This document shows, in pieces, positions 1 to 6,423 of a stretch of 6,886 bases of DNA (within the stretch, counting starts at the first letter, position 1; every line of letters begins with the position of its first letter). The notes beneath the pieces are model-generated. The model searched no databases and was not told where the DNA came from. It saw only the letters and a program-made list of their open reading frames with translations. The DNA comes from Betaproteobacteria bacterium (GTDB lineage Bacteria > Pseudomonadota > Gammaproteobacteria > Burkholderiales > Casimicrobiaceae). The position numbers and the translations under genes were made by a program. The DNA is taken from the NCBI GenBank assembly GCA_003153335.1, contig PLYG01000535.1, positions 1 through 6,886 on the forward strand. Direction: 5' to 3'.

Positions 1-336
1 CTCGATGCCGAAGCCCGAAACCGGCTTGCCAGTCTTGGCGATCGCATCGACGATGCGCTGGGTCCAGCTATCCTCGATGCCGATCACGACCACCGCAGCG
101 ACATTCGGATTGCTGCCGGCGCCGATCAGCGTCCGGAAATGCAGTTCCAGATCCTCGCCGAATTGCAGGCGCCCGTAGGGATGCGGGATCGCCATTGTGC
201 CCTTGACATTGTTCGCAACGGCCTCGCACGCCGCATTGGACAAGTCGTCCAGCGGCAGGATGATGACGTGATTGCGGACCCCTACCCGACCATTTTCGCG
301 GCGGTAGCCCCAGAAAGTCGTGTTGCTCGAGATCAT
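1..336 (-). CDS. UxaA-family lyase, large subunit (SuyB-like), 5' part only
   Basis: The first 112 codons of the large catalytic subunit are present; the rest lies beyond the left edge. The start is the ATG at 336-334, with AGGA about 7 bases upstream; an ATG slightly further upstream is out of frame and stops at once. The N-terminus carries the family signature GRVGVRNHV (residues 16-24), then IPHPYGR (50-56) and a hydrophobic strand VAAVVVIGIE (79-88). These are typical of the D-galactarate dehydratase/altronate hydrolase superfamily. From memory of the family the wording is closest to SuyB, the beta subunit of (2R)-sulfolactate sulfo-lyase, which releases sulfite and pyruvate and has about 390 residues. 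The small SAF-domain subunit is encoded just upstream, matching the two-gene SuyA/SuyB layout rather than single-chain UxaA. Substrate assignment is inference: many such pairs are annotated only as UxaA family hydrolase. Family membership is secure, the sulfolactate role is not. Confidence 0.85.
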   Translation of the reverse strand, partial: MISSNTTFWGYRRENGRVGVRNHVIILPLDDLSNAACEAVANNVKGTMAIPHPYGRLQFGEDLELHFRTLIGAGSNPNVAAVVVIGIEDSWTQRIVDAIAKTGKPVSGFGIE

Positions 337-385
337 TTGGATTTCCTGTTCATCTTGAGACGGGCGATTAATTGAATTGCGATTG

Positions 386-412
386 GCGCTGGTGGCGCTG
401 CTTTACCAGCGC
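386..412 (-). other. Hairpin over the stop codon of the small lyase subunit
   Basis: GCGCTGGT (386-393) and ACCAGCGC (405-412) are perfect 8-base inverted arms around an 11-base loop. In the minus-strand transcript the 5' arm includes the last codons of the SAF-domain gene, and its TAA stop (405-403) lies at the arm-loop junction. No T-run follows, so this is not a standard intrinsic terminator. It could stabilise the upstream message or tune the ratio of the two subunits. The role is inference; the inverted repeat is seen directly. Confidence 0.4.
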
Positions 413-684
413 TTGGTCTTGATATTGTGGACGTGGGCGTGCTCGCCGGCCTTGATCGGCGCCACGACCTTGCCCATGTCGATCCCGTATTTAAGGACCG
501 TGTCGCCGGTCGCCATATCCTTGAGCGCGACCTTGTGGCCGATCGGAATGTCCTGCTGCGCCTTGAGGGAAATCGTGCGGTCTTCGTCCATAATCCAGGC
601 AGTCAAGTCCATGCCTGCCTTGATACCCTCGACCACCACGATCGCGACCGTATCGTTGGCATCGTGCAACACACAGTGAATCAT
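403..684 (-). CDS. UxaA-family lyase, small SAF-domain subunit (SuyA-like)
   Basis: This 93-residue protein is the small partner of the downstream lyase subunit. The frame stays open further upstream, but the ATG at 684-682 is chosen because GAGGAG lies 7 bases before it and the product then begins directly with the conserved fold (MIHCVLHDAND). Visible family features are a DIPIGHKVAL stretch (residues 45-54), GDTVLKYG (60-67) and a C-terminal HAHVHNIKTKRW (82-93), where histidines of the SAF domain are expected to help bind metal or substrate. In single-chain altronate or galactarate dehydratases this domain is fused to the catalytic part; here it is separate, as in SuyA of (2R)-sulfolactate sulfo-lyase. 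It is the first gene of a two-gene unit expressed from the promoter at 727-756 and is divergent from a GntR regulator. The protein is cytoplasmic, with no signal peptide. The exact substrate is not determined by sequence alone. Confidence 0.88.
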   Translation of the reverse strand: MIHCVLHDANDTVAIVVVEGIKAGMDLTAWIMDEDRTISLKAQQDIPIGHKVALKDMATGDTVLKYGIDMGKVVAPIKAGEHAHVHNIKTKRW

Positions 685-726
685 TCGGCAACTCCTCGAA
701 AGAACAAGCTGGAAGGCAACGCCAAA

Positions 727-756
727 ATTGTACCGGCTGTCCGGCCGCAAAGTCAA
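727..756 (-). promoter_or_regulatory. Sigma70-like promoter of the UxaA-family lyase operon
   Basis: Read on the minus strand, TTGACT (756-751) and TACAAT (732-727) are separated by 18 bases. Each hexamer is one mismatch from the -35 and -10 consensus. The start point would fall near 720, giving a leader of about 35 bases that contains the GAGGAG ribosome site before the ATG at 684. This is the clearest promoter in the window. The start point has not been measured. Confidence 0.6.
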
Positions 757-778
757 CTATATGACATAGATCAGTTGA
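753..778. promoter_or_regulatory. Candidate GntR operator (inverted repeats over the -35 box)
   Basis: Two inverted repeats overlap here. The outer arms TCAACT (753-758) and AGTTGA (773-778) are perfect, with a 14-base spacer. Inside lies CTATATGACATAG (757-769), an odd-length palindrome with five of six arm positions matching. The outer left arm overlaps the -35 hexamer of the minus-strand promoter, so a protein bound here would block RNA polymerase. GntR-family repressors commonly bind short palindromes between their own gene and a divergent target, so the adjacent regulator is the natural candidate. Which of the two repeats is the true site cannot be decided from one sequence. Confidence 0.4.
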
Positions 779-850
779 ATCACCTGCGGAAATTTGGCAG
801 ACTACGCCCTTGCAACCCGCGGAAAGACGGCCGCGCGCCGGCGCCTGCCC

Positions 851-1603
851 ATGAACGATATCCAGTTTACCGCCATTCCCCTGCAGAATCCCCTGTACAA
901 GGAGGTGAAGCGGCAGATCATGGCCGAGTTGATCAGCGGCGAATGGAAGCCCGGCAATGCGATCCCGGCCGAAAAGAGGCTGTCGGAGCGCTTTGCGGTC
1001 AGCATAGGCACTATACGCAAGGCGATTGACGAACTGGTCGCGGAAAACATCCTGATTCGCCAGCAGGGACGCGGCACCTTTGTCGCCACGCACAACCGGG
1101 ACCGGCTGCTCTTCTACTTTTTTCACATCGTCGGCCACGACGGGACCAAGCAATACCCGGTGGTCAGCCTCAATGCGTTTACCAAGGGCAAGGCGGAGGC
1201 CGACGAAGCCGTGAAACTGGGCATCCACCGCGGCGCCCCGGTGTTCCGGATACGCAACATTCTCAAGCTGGCGAACGCGCCGGTGATCATCGACGATATC
1301 GTCATCGATCAGGGGCGCTTTCCGGGCCTCACCGAAAAACAGTTTACCGGGCGGCCGAACACGATTTACAACCTTTATCAGGATGCGTTCGGCATCAGCG
1401 TGGTGCGCGCGCAGGAACGGCTGCGTGCGATTCTCGCCGATACCCAGAACGCGCGGCTGCTCAGGGTTGCGCCCAAATCGCCGCTGCTGCGGATTGCGCG
1501 GGTGGCGTTCAGCTACCGGGACGTGCCGGTTGAAATACGGATCTCGACGGTGAACACCGAGCGCCACGAATACTGGAGCGAAATCCAGAATATGGAGCGG
1601 TAA
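851..1603 (+). CDS. GntR-family transcriptional regulator, HutC/UTRA type
   Basis: This 250-residue protein has an N-terminal winged helix-turn-helix (about residues 12-78) with the GntR pattern: PLYKEVKRQI, then IPAEKRLSERFAVSIGTIRKAI (38-59) and the wing QQGRGTFV (71-78). A UTRA ligand-binding domain of the HutC subfamily follows (about 100-240), ending with PVEIRISTVN (226-235). The length is normal for the subfamily. The ATG at 851 is chosen because it starts just before the DNA-binding domain; a TTG at 794 would add 19 unrelated, Arg-rich residues. Neither start has a clear ribosome site, which leaves some doubt. The gene is divergent from the two-subunit UxaA-family lyase, so the likely role is repression of that operon, and perhaps of itself, released by a hydroxy-acid or related substrate. 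Target and ligand are inference; the family call is firm. Confidence 0.9.
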   Translation: MNDIQFTAIPLQNPLYKEVKRQIMAELISGEWKPGNAIPAEKRLSERFAVSIGTIRKAIDELVAENILIRQQGRGTFVATHNRDRLLFYFFHIVGHDGTKQYPVVSLNAFTKGKAEADEAVKLGIHRGAPVFRIRNILKLANAPVIIDDIVIDQGRFPGLTEKQFTGRPNTIYNLYQDAFGISVVRAQERLRAILADTQNARLLRVAPKSPLLRIARVAFSYRDVPVEIRISTVNTERHEYWSEIQNMER

Positions 1604-1621
1604 CGCTGCATGGTCTGCGCC

Positions 1622-1661
1622 AGAAAAAGAGAGCGAGCTTCCTGACGCAATGCGCTCGCTC
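1622..1661 (-). terminator. Rho-independent terminator after the C13 peptidase gene
   Basis: On the minus strand GAGCGAGC (1661-1654) pairs perfectly with GCTCGCTC (1638-1631) across a 15-base loop, and the stem is followed directly by TCTTTTTCT (1630-1622). This is the standard stem plus T-run layout. The first bases of the stem lie inside the TGA stop codon of the peptidase (1662-1660). On the plus strand no T-run follows the stem, so it is a poor terminator for the convergent gntR gene, whose own terminator is not evident. Confidence 0.65.
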
Positions 1662-3069
1662 AATCCGGGACCGGCGCATAAGCCGCAACATTCGTCGTTC
1701 GGCCCTTGGTCCCGAGCTTGTCGCGGATCGCATCGCCAACGAAAATTTGCGGCTCGGACGGCGTCAGCCCCTCGGCCCGCTCGCGCTCGGCGATGGCGGC
1801 GCGCGCGAGTTCGAATGCTTCGACAAATGAAGTCGTCTTCTTCAGCGCCTCCTGGAAATACGCCTGGCCAAAATACGTGAACTCGCTGGCATTATCGCAA
1901 CCGAACGACGTCCGATCCGCCCGCGACGAGGTGATCACCAGCGTGTACGGATCCTTCAGCGGTTCGACATAGCCGCCCGAATAGCACGCCGAGACGACCA
2001 CCACTTTCCATTTGATGCCCGCCTCCTGCAGCATTCGGTGCAGCGCGATCGGGGTGAGCTGTTGCAATGCAAGCGGCGGAAAATTCACATACAGGCGATG
2101 ATCGGCCGACCCATGGCTGGTCAGATACAGGAGTGCCACGTCTTCCTCCGCGTCGATCAGCCGTCCCACGGTCGACAGCGACGCCTGCAGATTGGTGAGC
2201 GTTGCCAGCGGCGCGTCGAGCACGGTCTTCGGGCTGTTGATCAACACGACCGAACGTCCCTCGGTGCCCAGCCGACCGTCAACGACTTCCTGCGCGGCTT
2301 CCATATCGTTGCGAAACACGTCCTGCGATGCATCGCCGGCAAATCCCACAAAGTAGAGATTTGTCATCCCGGGCTCGCGCTTCTCGAGTCCGGTCAGCGC
2401 ATCGAACAACAGCTTGGGCTGCGCCGCCAGTACCTCCTCGGACTCGACGCGCGGCAATTGCTCTCCTTCAGTATCGACCGCGGTGGTGACAGCGGGCCGC
2501 TCCTCCCACAGGCGCGGCGCCGGAAACATCAGCGCCAGCGCCAGTGTTCCGCCAAATAACGCAGCAACGGAGCCCACCCGCCTCGCCAGCCCGAAGCGCC
2601 CTCTGCCCTGGAGAACGACCGCGATCGACCGCCATACAAGGAGCAACGACCACGCGAGCACCGCCCACCAGAGAATCGTGTACTGCCATGCGCTGGCGAT
2701 ACCAAACGTAGCCGGCGCGGCCATGATGCCGGCGAATACGAGATCTGGAATCCAGCCCACGGAAAGCAGGACCACCGGCAGCGCCAGCGTCGCGGCAGGC
2801 GCCCGCAGCCAGAGAGCGAGAGCCCAGCAAATCAGCAACAGCAGTGCGGTATCGCGTACATGGCCTCCGATGCCGGCGCCATTGAATTGCGCGGCGCCGG
2901 CCAGGACTGCGAAGTCGACCAGCGACGCGCACAGCGCGCCGATTACGCCCATGGCCAGAAACTGCGGTGCCGACACCCGAAAATCGAGCAGCACCACTGG
3001 GCGCATCAACGCCAGGCGCAAGCCTGCCAGCAGGTTGCGTCGCAAATCGTTCAGGAAATGTCGTAGCAT
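1660..3069 (-). CDS. Membrane-anchored C13-family (legumain-like) cysteine peptidase
   Basis: This 469-residue protein has two parts. Residues 1-185 are strongly hydrophobic, with probable membrane segments near 37-58, 73-89, 93-118, 129-152 and 166-184. Residues from about 215 to 445 form a clan CD, C13-type peptidase domain. The catalytic histidine is probably H319 in YLTSHGS and the nucleophile C362 in VVVSACYSGG; ADRTSFGC (384-391) and SEFTYFGQA (395-403) also match bacterial C13 proteins. Basic N-terminus and basic loop 151-164 (GRGRFGLARR) suggest these face the cytoplasm, which puts the catalytic domain in the periplasm. Known C13 enzymes are legumain (Asn-specific) and the GPI transamidase subunit GPI8; bacterial members are poorly characterised. 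The ATG at 3069 has no clear ribosome site, but no other in-frame start exists before the thrC stop. It lies 33 bases after thrC and is the last gene before a terminator. Substrate unknown. Confidence 0.85.
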   Translation of the reverse strand: MLRHFLNDLRRNLLAGLRLALMRPVVLLDFRVSAPQFLAMGVIGALCASLVDFAVLAGAAQFNGAGIGGHVRDTALLLLICWALALWLRAPAATLALPVVLLSVGWIPDLVFAGIMAAPATFGIASAWQYTILWWAVLAWSLLLVWRSIAVVLQGRGRFGLARRVGSVAALFGGTLALALMFPAPRLWEERPAVTTAVDTEGEQLPRVESEEVLAAQPKLLFDALTGLEKREPGMTNLYFVGFAGDASQDVFRNDMEAAQEVVDGRLGTEGRSVVLINSPKTVLDAPLATLTNLQASLSTVGRLIDAEEDVALLYLTSHGSADHRLYVNFPPLALQQLTPIALHRMLQEAGIKWKVVVVSACYSGGYVEPLKDPYTLVITSSRADRTSFGCDNASEFTYFGQAYFQEALKKTTSFVEAFELARAAIAERERAEGLTPSEPQIFVGDAIRDKLGTKGRTTNVAAYAPVPD

Positions 3070-3102
3070 GGGGTATTCGCGCGAAGGACGATCGAAATCA
3101 GT

Positions 3103-4557
3103 TCACCGACCCGCCGCGGGCGCTGCGCGGTCGGCGATAAAGTTCTTGATCTGCGCCACGTCCGGATCCATCACGCTGAAGCGCCGCGGCCGGTCCTCGA
3201 TGCGCTCGAATCCCTTCGGGCGCGGTGGCGCACAGCCGATCGCCTCCTCTATGCTCGCCGCGAACTTGGCCGGCAGCGCCGTCTCCAGACAGATCAGCGG
3301 AATGCCTGCTTCGCGCTGTTCAAGTCCGACCTTGATGCCATCTGCGGAATGCGGGTCGACCAGCACGCCGAACTCCTGATGAATCCGGCGTATGGTGGCG
3401 ATCCGGTCGGCGTGGCTGCTCGCTCCTGACGCAAATCCGAATTGGGCAATCTTCGCCCAGTGCGGAGTGCCCGCGAGCGAAAACGGCTTGCCCGCATCGA
3501 CTTCCCGCCACAGCGCGGCCACTACGGCGGGGTTGCGTCCGACCAGGTCGAAAATGAAGCGCTCGAAGTTGGACGCCTTGGAAATGTCCATCGACGGACT
3601 GCTGGTCGGATACGTCTCGGCCGAACGCCGCGGCCGGTATACGCCGGTGCGAAAGAACTCATCCAGCACATCGTTTTCGTTGGTGGCGACAATCAACCGG
3701 CGGATCGGCAGGCCCATCATCCGCGCCACGTGTCCGGCACACACATTGCCGAAGTTCCCGGACGGGACCGCGTAGCTGACCTCCTCCGCGTTGGACTGCG
3801 TTGCGGCGAAGTAACCCTTGAAGTAGTAAACGACCTGCGCGGCCAGCCGCGCCCAGTTGATCGAATTGACGGTGCCGATCCGGTAGCGCGTCTTGAATTC
3901 CAGATCATTGCTGACTGCCTTGACCATGTCCTGACACTCGTCGAACACGCCGCGGATCGCGATGTTGAATATATTCGGATCCTGCAATGAAAACATCTGC
4001 GCGGTCTGGAACGGACTCATCTTGTCCTGCGGCGAGAGCATGAAGACGCGGATCCCGCACTTGCCGCGCATCGCGTATTCGGCCGCAGAGCCCGTGTCGC
4101 CCGAGGTCGCGCCGAGAATGTTCAGTTCGCTGTTGGAACGCGCGAGCGCGTACTCGAACAGGTTGCCCAGCAACTGCATCGCGAGGTCCTTGAACGCCAG
4201 CGTCGGCCCGTTCGATAGTTCGAGGATATGCAGGCCCGGCTCCAAGGTCTTGAGGGGTGTGATTTCGTGCGCGCGTCCGGATTCGGTATTGCAGAATATC
4301 TCCGGCGTGTAGGCTCGCTGAATCAGCGCCCGCAGTTCGTTTGCCGGAACGTCATCGACAAACTTTTCAATGATCGCAAAGGCCAGGTCGGGATACGCGA
4401 GGCCGCGCCACGATTCCAATTCCTCTTCCGTCACGCGCGGATAGTGCTCGGGCATCGCCAGGCCGCCGTCAGGCGCCAGGCCGCCCAGCAGGATCTGCAG
4501 AAACGACTGCGGCGTGCCGTCGGTTGCAATCGCGCCGCGGGTGCTGGTGTATTTCAT
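3103..4557 (-). CDS. thrC: Threonine synthase
   Basis: This PLP-dependent enzyme converts O-phosphohomoserine to threonine and phosphate in the cytoplasm, the last step of threonine biosynthesis. The frame is open far upstream into hom, but the ATG at 4557-4555 gives the family N-terminus MKYTSTRG and has GGAG 5 bases before it, so the protein has 484 residues, normal for the long proteobacterial type. The N-terminal domain is followed by the PLP lysine, K123, in GPTLAFKDLAMQ (117-128). The cofactor-binding motifs are GATSGDTGSAAE (149-160) and PSGNFGNVCAG (265-275). NENDVLDEF (293-301) and DPHSADG (401-407) also fit the family. All expected motifs are intact. It follows hom by 92 bases and precedes the C13 peptidase by 33 bases, so the three are probably co-transcribed. 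No thrB lies between hom and thrC, so phosphohomoserine must come from a kinase encoded elsewhere. Confidence 0.97.
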   Translation of the reverse strand: MKYTSTRGAIATDGTPQSFLQILLGGLAPDGGLAMPEHYPRVTEEELESWRGLAYPDLAFAIIEKFVDDVPANELRALIQRAYTPEIFCNTESGRAHEITPLKTLEPGLHILELSNGPTLAFKDLAMQLLGNLFEYALARSNSELNILGATSGDTGSAAEYAMRGKCGIRVFMLSPQDKMSPFQTAQMFSLQDPNIFNIAIRGVFDECQDMVKAVSNDLEFKTRYRIGTVNSINWARLAAQVVYYFKGYFAATQSNAEEVSYAVPSGNFGNVCAGHVARMMGLPIRRLIVATNENDVLDEFFRTGVYRPRRSAETYPTSSPSMDISKASNFERFIFDLVGRNPAVVAALWREVDAGKPFSLAGTPHWAKIAQFGFASGASSHADRIATIRRIHQEFGVLVDPHSADGIKVGLEQREAGIPLICLETALPAKFAASIEEAIGCAPPRPKGFERIEDRPRRFSVMDPDVAQIKNFIADRAAPAAGR

Positions 4558-4649
4558 GATGCTCCGCGACGGGCTGCCGGCACCGCATGGCGCCCGTTCA
4601 TTCGCGTCAACGTCCAATTGTTCGCCATCACCAATATCCGCCCATTCTT

Positions 4650-5960
4650 CTAGCTCAGTTCTTCGAGCCGCAGCCGGACTATCTTGCCGGTCACAGTCGG
4701 GAGCGCCTCGATGCGCGCGATGGCGACGTTGACATTCTTTTCCTGGGTGATGTGCGTGAGCAGGATGATGTCCGTCTGGTCCTCGCCCTCGCCGGGCTCC
4801 TTCTGCAGCATGGCATCGATCGAGATCGTCTGATCGGCCATGATTCGCGTAATGTCGGCCAGCACGCCCGGCTGGTCGAGCACGCGCATCCGCAGATAGT
4901 ATGCGGTCTCCACTTCGCCCATGGGCAATATCGGATCGGCGGACAACTGGTCGGGCTGGAACGCCAGGTGCGGGACGCGGTGATCGGGGTCCGCGGTAAG
5001 CATTCGCGCCACGTCGACGATATCCGCAATGACTGCCGATGCCGTGGGTTCCGCGCCGGCGCCGGCGCCATAGTAAAGCGTCGGGCCGACCGCATCGCCC
5101 TTTACCAGGACGGCGTTCATCACGCCTTCGACATTGGCGATCAGCCGCTTCGACGGGATGAGCGTTGGATGGACGCGCAATTCGATGCCGTGCGCCGCCC
5201 TGCGCGTAATCCCGAGCAACTTGATCCGGTAGCCCATCTCTTCGGCATACTTGATGTCGACCGCCTCGAGTTTGCTGATGCCTTCGATGAAGGCCTTTTC
5301 GAACTGCATCGGAATGCCGAAGCCTATCGCGCTCATGATGGTGAGCTTGTGGGCGGCATCGACGCCCTCGATATCGAACGTCGGATCGGCCTCGGCATAA
5401 CCGCGCGACTGCGCCTCCTTGAGCGCCGTCGCGAAGTTGTGCCCCTTGGCGCGCATTTCGGACAGTATGAAGTTGCTGGTCCCGTTGATAATGCCGGCAA
5501 TCCACTGGATGCGATTCGCCGTCAGGCCTTCGCGCAGCGCCTTGATGATGGGAATGCCACCCGCGACTGCCGCCTCGAAGGCGACGACCACGTTCTTCTT
5601 GAGCGCAGCAGCAAAAATCTCGTTGCCATGCGTGGCCAACAATGCCTTGTTGGCGGTGACCACGTGCTTGCCGTTCTCGATCGCCGCCAGCACCAGATCC
5701 TTGGCAATCGTAGTGCCGCCGATCAATTCCACGACGATGTCGACATCAGGGTCGCGCACGATCGACCAGGCATCGTCGGTGAGTCGCGCTTTTCCCTTTG
5801 TCACCTGCCGCGCCCGCTCCAGGTCCTTGTCGGCGACTACCGAGATGACCAGGTCGCGCCCGGCGCGGCGCACGATTTCGGCGTGATTCCGGCCCAGGAC
5901 GCTGAACGTGCCGCCGCCGACGGTGCCGATCCCGAGCAGGCCGATACTGATAGGCTTCAT
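4650..5960 (-). CDS. hom: Homoserine dehydrogenase
   Basis: This 436-residue enzyme reduces aspartate 4-semialdehyde to homoserine with NAD(P)H, at the branch toward threonine and methionine. It is the monofunctional form without aspartate kinase. The N-terminal Rossmann fold shows GLLGIGTVGGG (residues 7-17). VTANKALLATHG (101-112) carries the conserved K105. GIINGTSNFIL (157-167) and GYAEADPTFDIEGVDAAHK (187-205) form the substrate and dimer region; K205 is the expected catalytic lysine. An ACT domain (about 354-430, beginning YYLRMRVLDQPGVLADI) implies allosteric feedback, usually by threonine. The length is typical. The ATG at 5960 overlaps the stop of the upstream GNAT gene as ATGA, so translation is probably coupled. 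The 92-base gap to thrC contains no gene and no convincing regulatory structure. Confidence 0.97.
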   Translation of the reverse strand: MKPISIGLLGIGTVGGGTFSVLGRNHAEIVRRAGRDLVISVVADKDLERARQVTKGKARLTDDAWSIVRDPDVDIVVELIGGTTIAKDLVLAAIENGKHVVTANKALLATHGNEIFAAALKKNVVVAFEAAVAGGIPIIKALREGLTANRIQWIAGIINGTSNFILSEMRAKGHNFATALKEAQSRGYAEADPTFDIEGVDAAHKLTIMSAIGFGIPMQFEKAFIEGISKLEAVDIKYAEEMGYRIKLLGITRRAAHGIELRVHPTLIPSKRLIANVEGVMNAVLVKGDAVGPTLYYGAGAGAEPTASAVIADIVDVARMLTADPDHRVPHLAFQPDQLSADPILPMGEVETAYYLRMRVLDQPGVLADITRIMADQTISIDAMLQKEPGEGEDQTDIILLTHITQEKNVNVAIARIEALPTVTGKIVRLRLEELS

Positions 5961-6406
5961 CGACTCATGTCTTTCTTGAAGTTGAACGAAACCACGAACA
6001 TTCCCTCGCGAAAATAGAACTTGTGGGCTTCCTTGCGCTGGACTCCCGAGTCGAGCGCGAACGCAGTGCAGCGATACGCCATGGCTTCCCGTTCCATGAA
6101 TCGCATCAGCGCGTGTCCGACGCCCGTCGAGCGCTCGCGCTCGGTGGTCACCAGATCATCGCAATAGAATTTACGTCCGTTGAAGGTATCATCGTAGGCA
6201 CGGTAGACAGCCACGCCGACCACGCGGTCGCCCTGTGCTGCAATCGCCATGCGTCCGCCGCCGACGAAGACCGCCCGCATCTTGGCGGCATAATCACCGG
6301 GGATCTGCGGGCGCAGTTCGCGGTGCACCGGCTCGGCTTTCGCGAGCCAGCCGGCCTCAACAATTGCGCCGTCCCGGTCCGTGACCGGAATGATCTCTAT
6401 TGCCAT
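5957..6406 (-). CDS. GNAT-family N-acetyltransferase
   Basis: This is a 149-residue single-domain GNAT protein, expected to transfer acetyl from acetyl-CoA to an amine of unknown substrate. The acetyl-CoA pyrophosphate loop is visible as RSTGVGHALM (residues 92-101), matching the R/Q-x-x-G-x-G/A pattern, preceded by the strand FYCDDLVTTER (80-90). The later ALDSGVQRKEAHKFYFREGM segment (117-136) fits the usual C-terminal motif, where a small molecule or peptide acetyltransferase ends with 'A..FY...GF'. The start at 6406 has GGGGA about 5 bases upstream. The gene lies 17 bases after alaC, and its TGA overlaps the hom ATG by four bases, so it is embedded in the amino acid operon and coupled to hom. 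That context suggests a link to amino acid metabolism, or acetylation of a neighbouring protein or amino acid, but no substrate can be read from the sequence. Confidence 0.88.
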   Translation of the reverse strand: MAIEIIPVTDRDGAIVEAGWLAKAEPVHRELRPQIPGDYAAKMRAVFVGGGRMAIAAQGDRVVGVAVYRAYDDTFNGRKFYCDDLVTTERERSTGVGHALMRFMEREAMAYRCTAFALDSGVQRKEAHKFYFREGMFVVSFNFKKDMSR

Positions 6407-6423
6407 GTTTTCCCCGGCAGCGA

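Noticed and set aside
775..803. Possible plus-strand sigma70 promoter TTGAAT-17-CAGACT for gntR
   Set aside because: The -10 element matches only three of six consensus positions; too weak to annotate although some gntR promoter must exist nearby.
794..815. Sigma54-like TTGGCAG ... TTGCA before gntR
   Set aside because: The GG and GC elements are 14 bases apart instead of the required 10, so the site cannot fit sigma54.
794..850. TTG start extending the GntR protein by 19 residues
   Set aside because: The added residues are unlike GntR N-termini, there is no good ribosome site, and the ATG at 851 sits at the usual distance before the helix-turn-helix.
491..1663. A 390-codon open frame on the minus strand opposite gntR
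   Set aside because: It is an antisense shadow of the GntR gene: low-complexity Arg/Asp/Gly-rich translation, no recognisable domain, and it overlaps the promoter and the SAF-domain gene.
2414..3379. A 321-codon plus-strand frame opposite the peptidase and the thrC 3' end
   Set aside because: Ser/Arg/Ala-rich shadow spanning two well-supported minus-strand genes; no domain and no ribosome site.
4579..4594. Small hairpin GGCACC-GCAT-GGCGCC in the hom-thrC gap
   Set aside because: Six pairs including a G-T wobble and no T-run; such short stems are common in GC-rich DNA.
4558..5505. Long upstream extension of the thrC frame through hom
   Set aside because: The frame is open by chance. The part before MKYTSTRG is Arg/Gly-rich and unlike threonine synthase, and the ATG at 4557 has a ribosome site and the family N-terminus.
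4587..6017. A 476-codon open frame on the plus strand opposite hom
   Set aside because: It mirrors the codon pattern of hom, whose own frame has full family motifs. The translation is rich in Arg, Asp and His with no fold signature.
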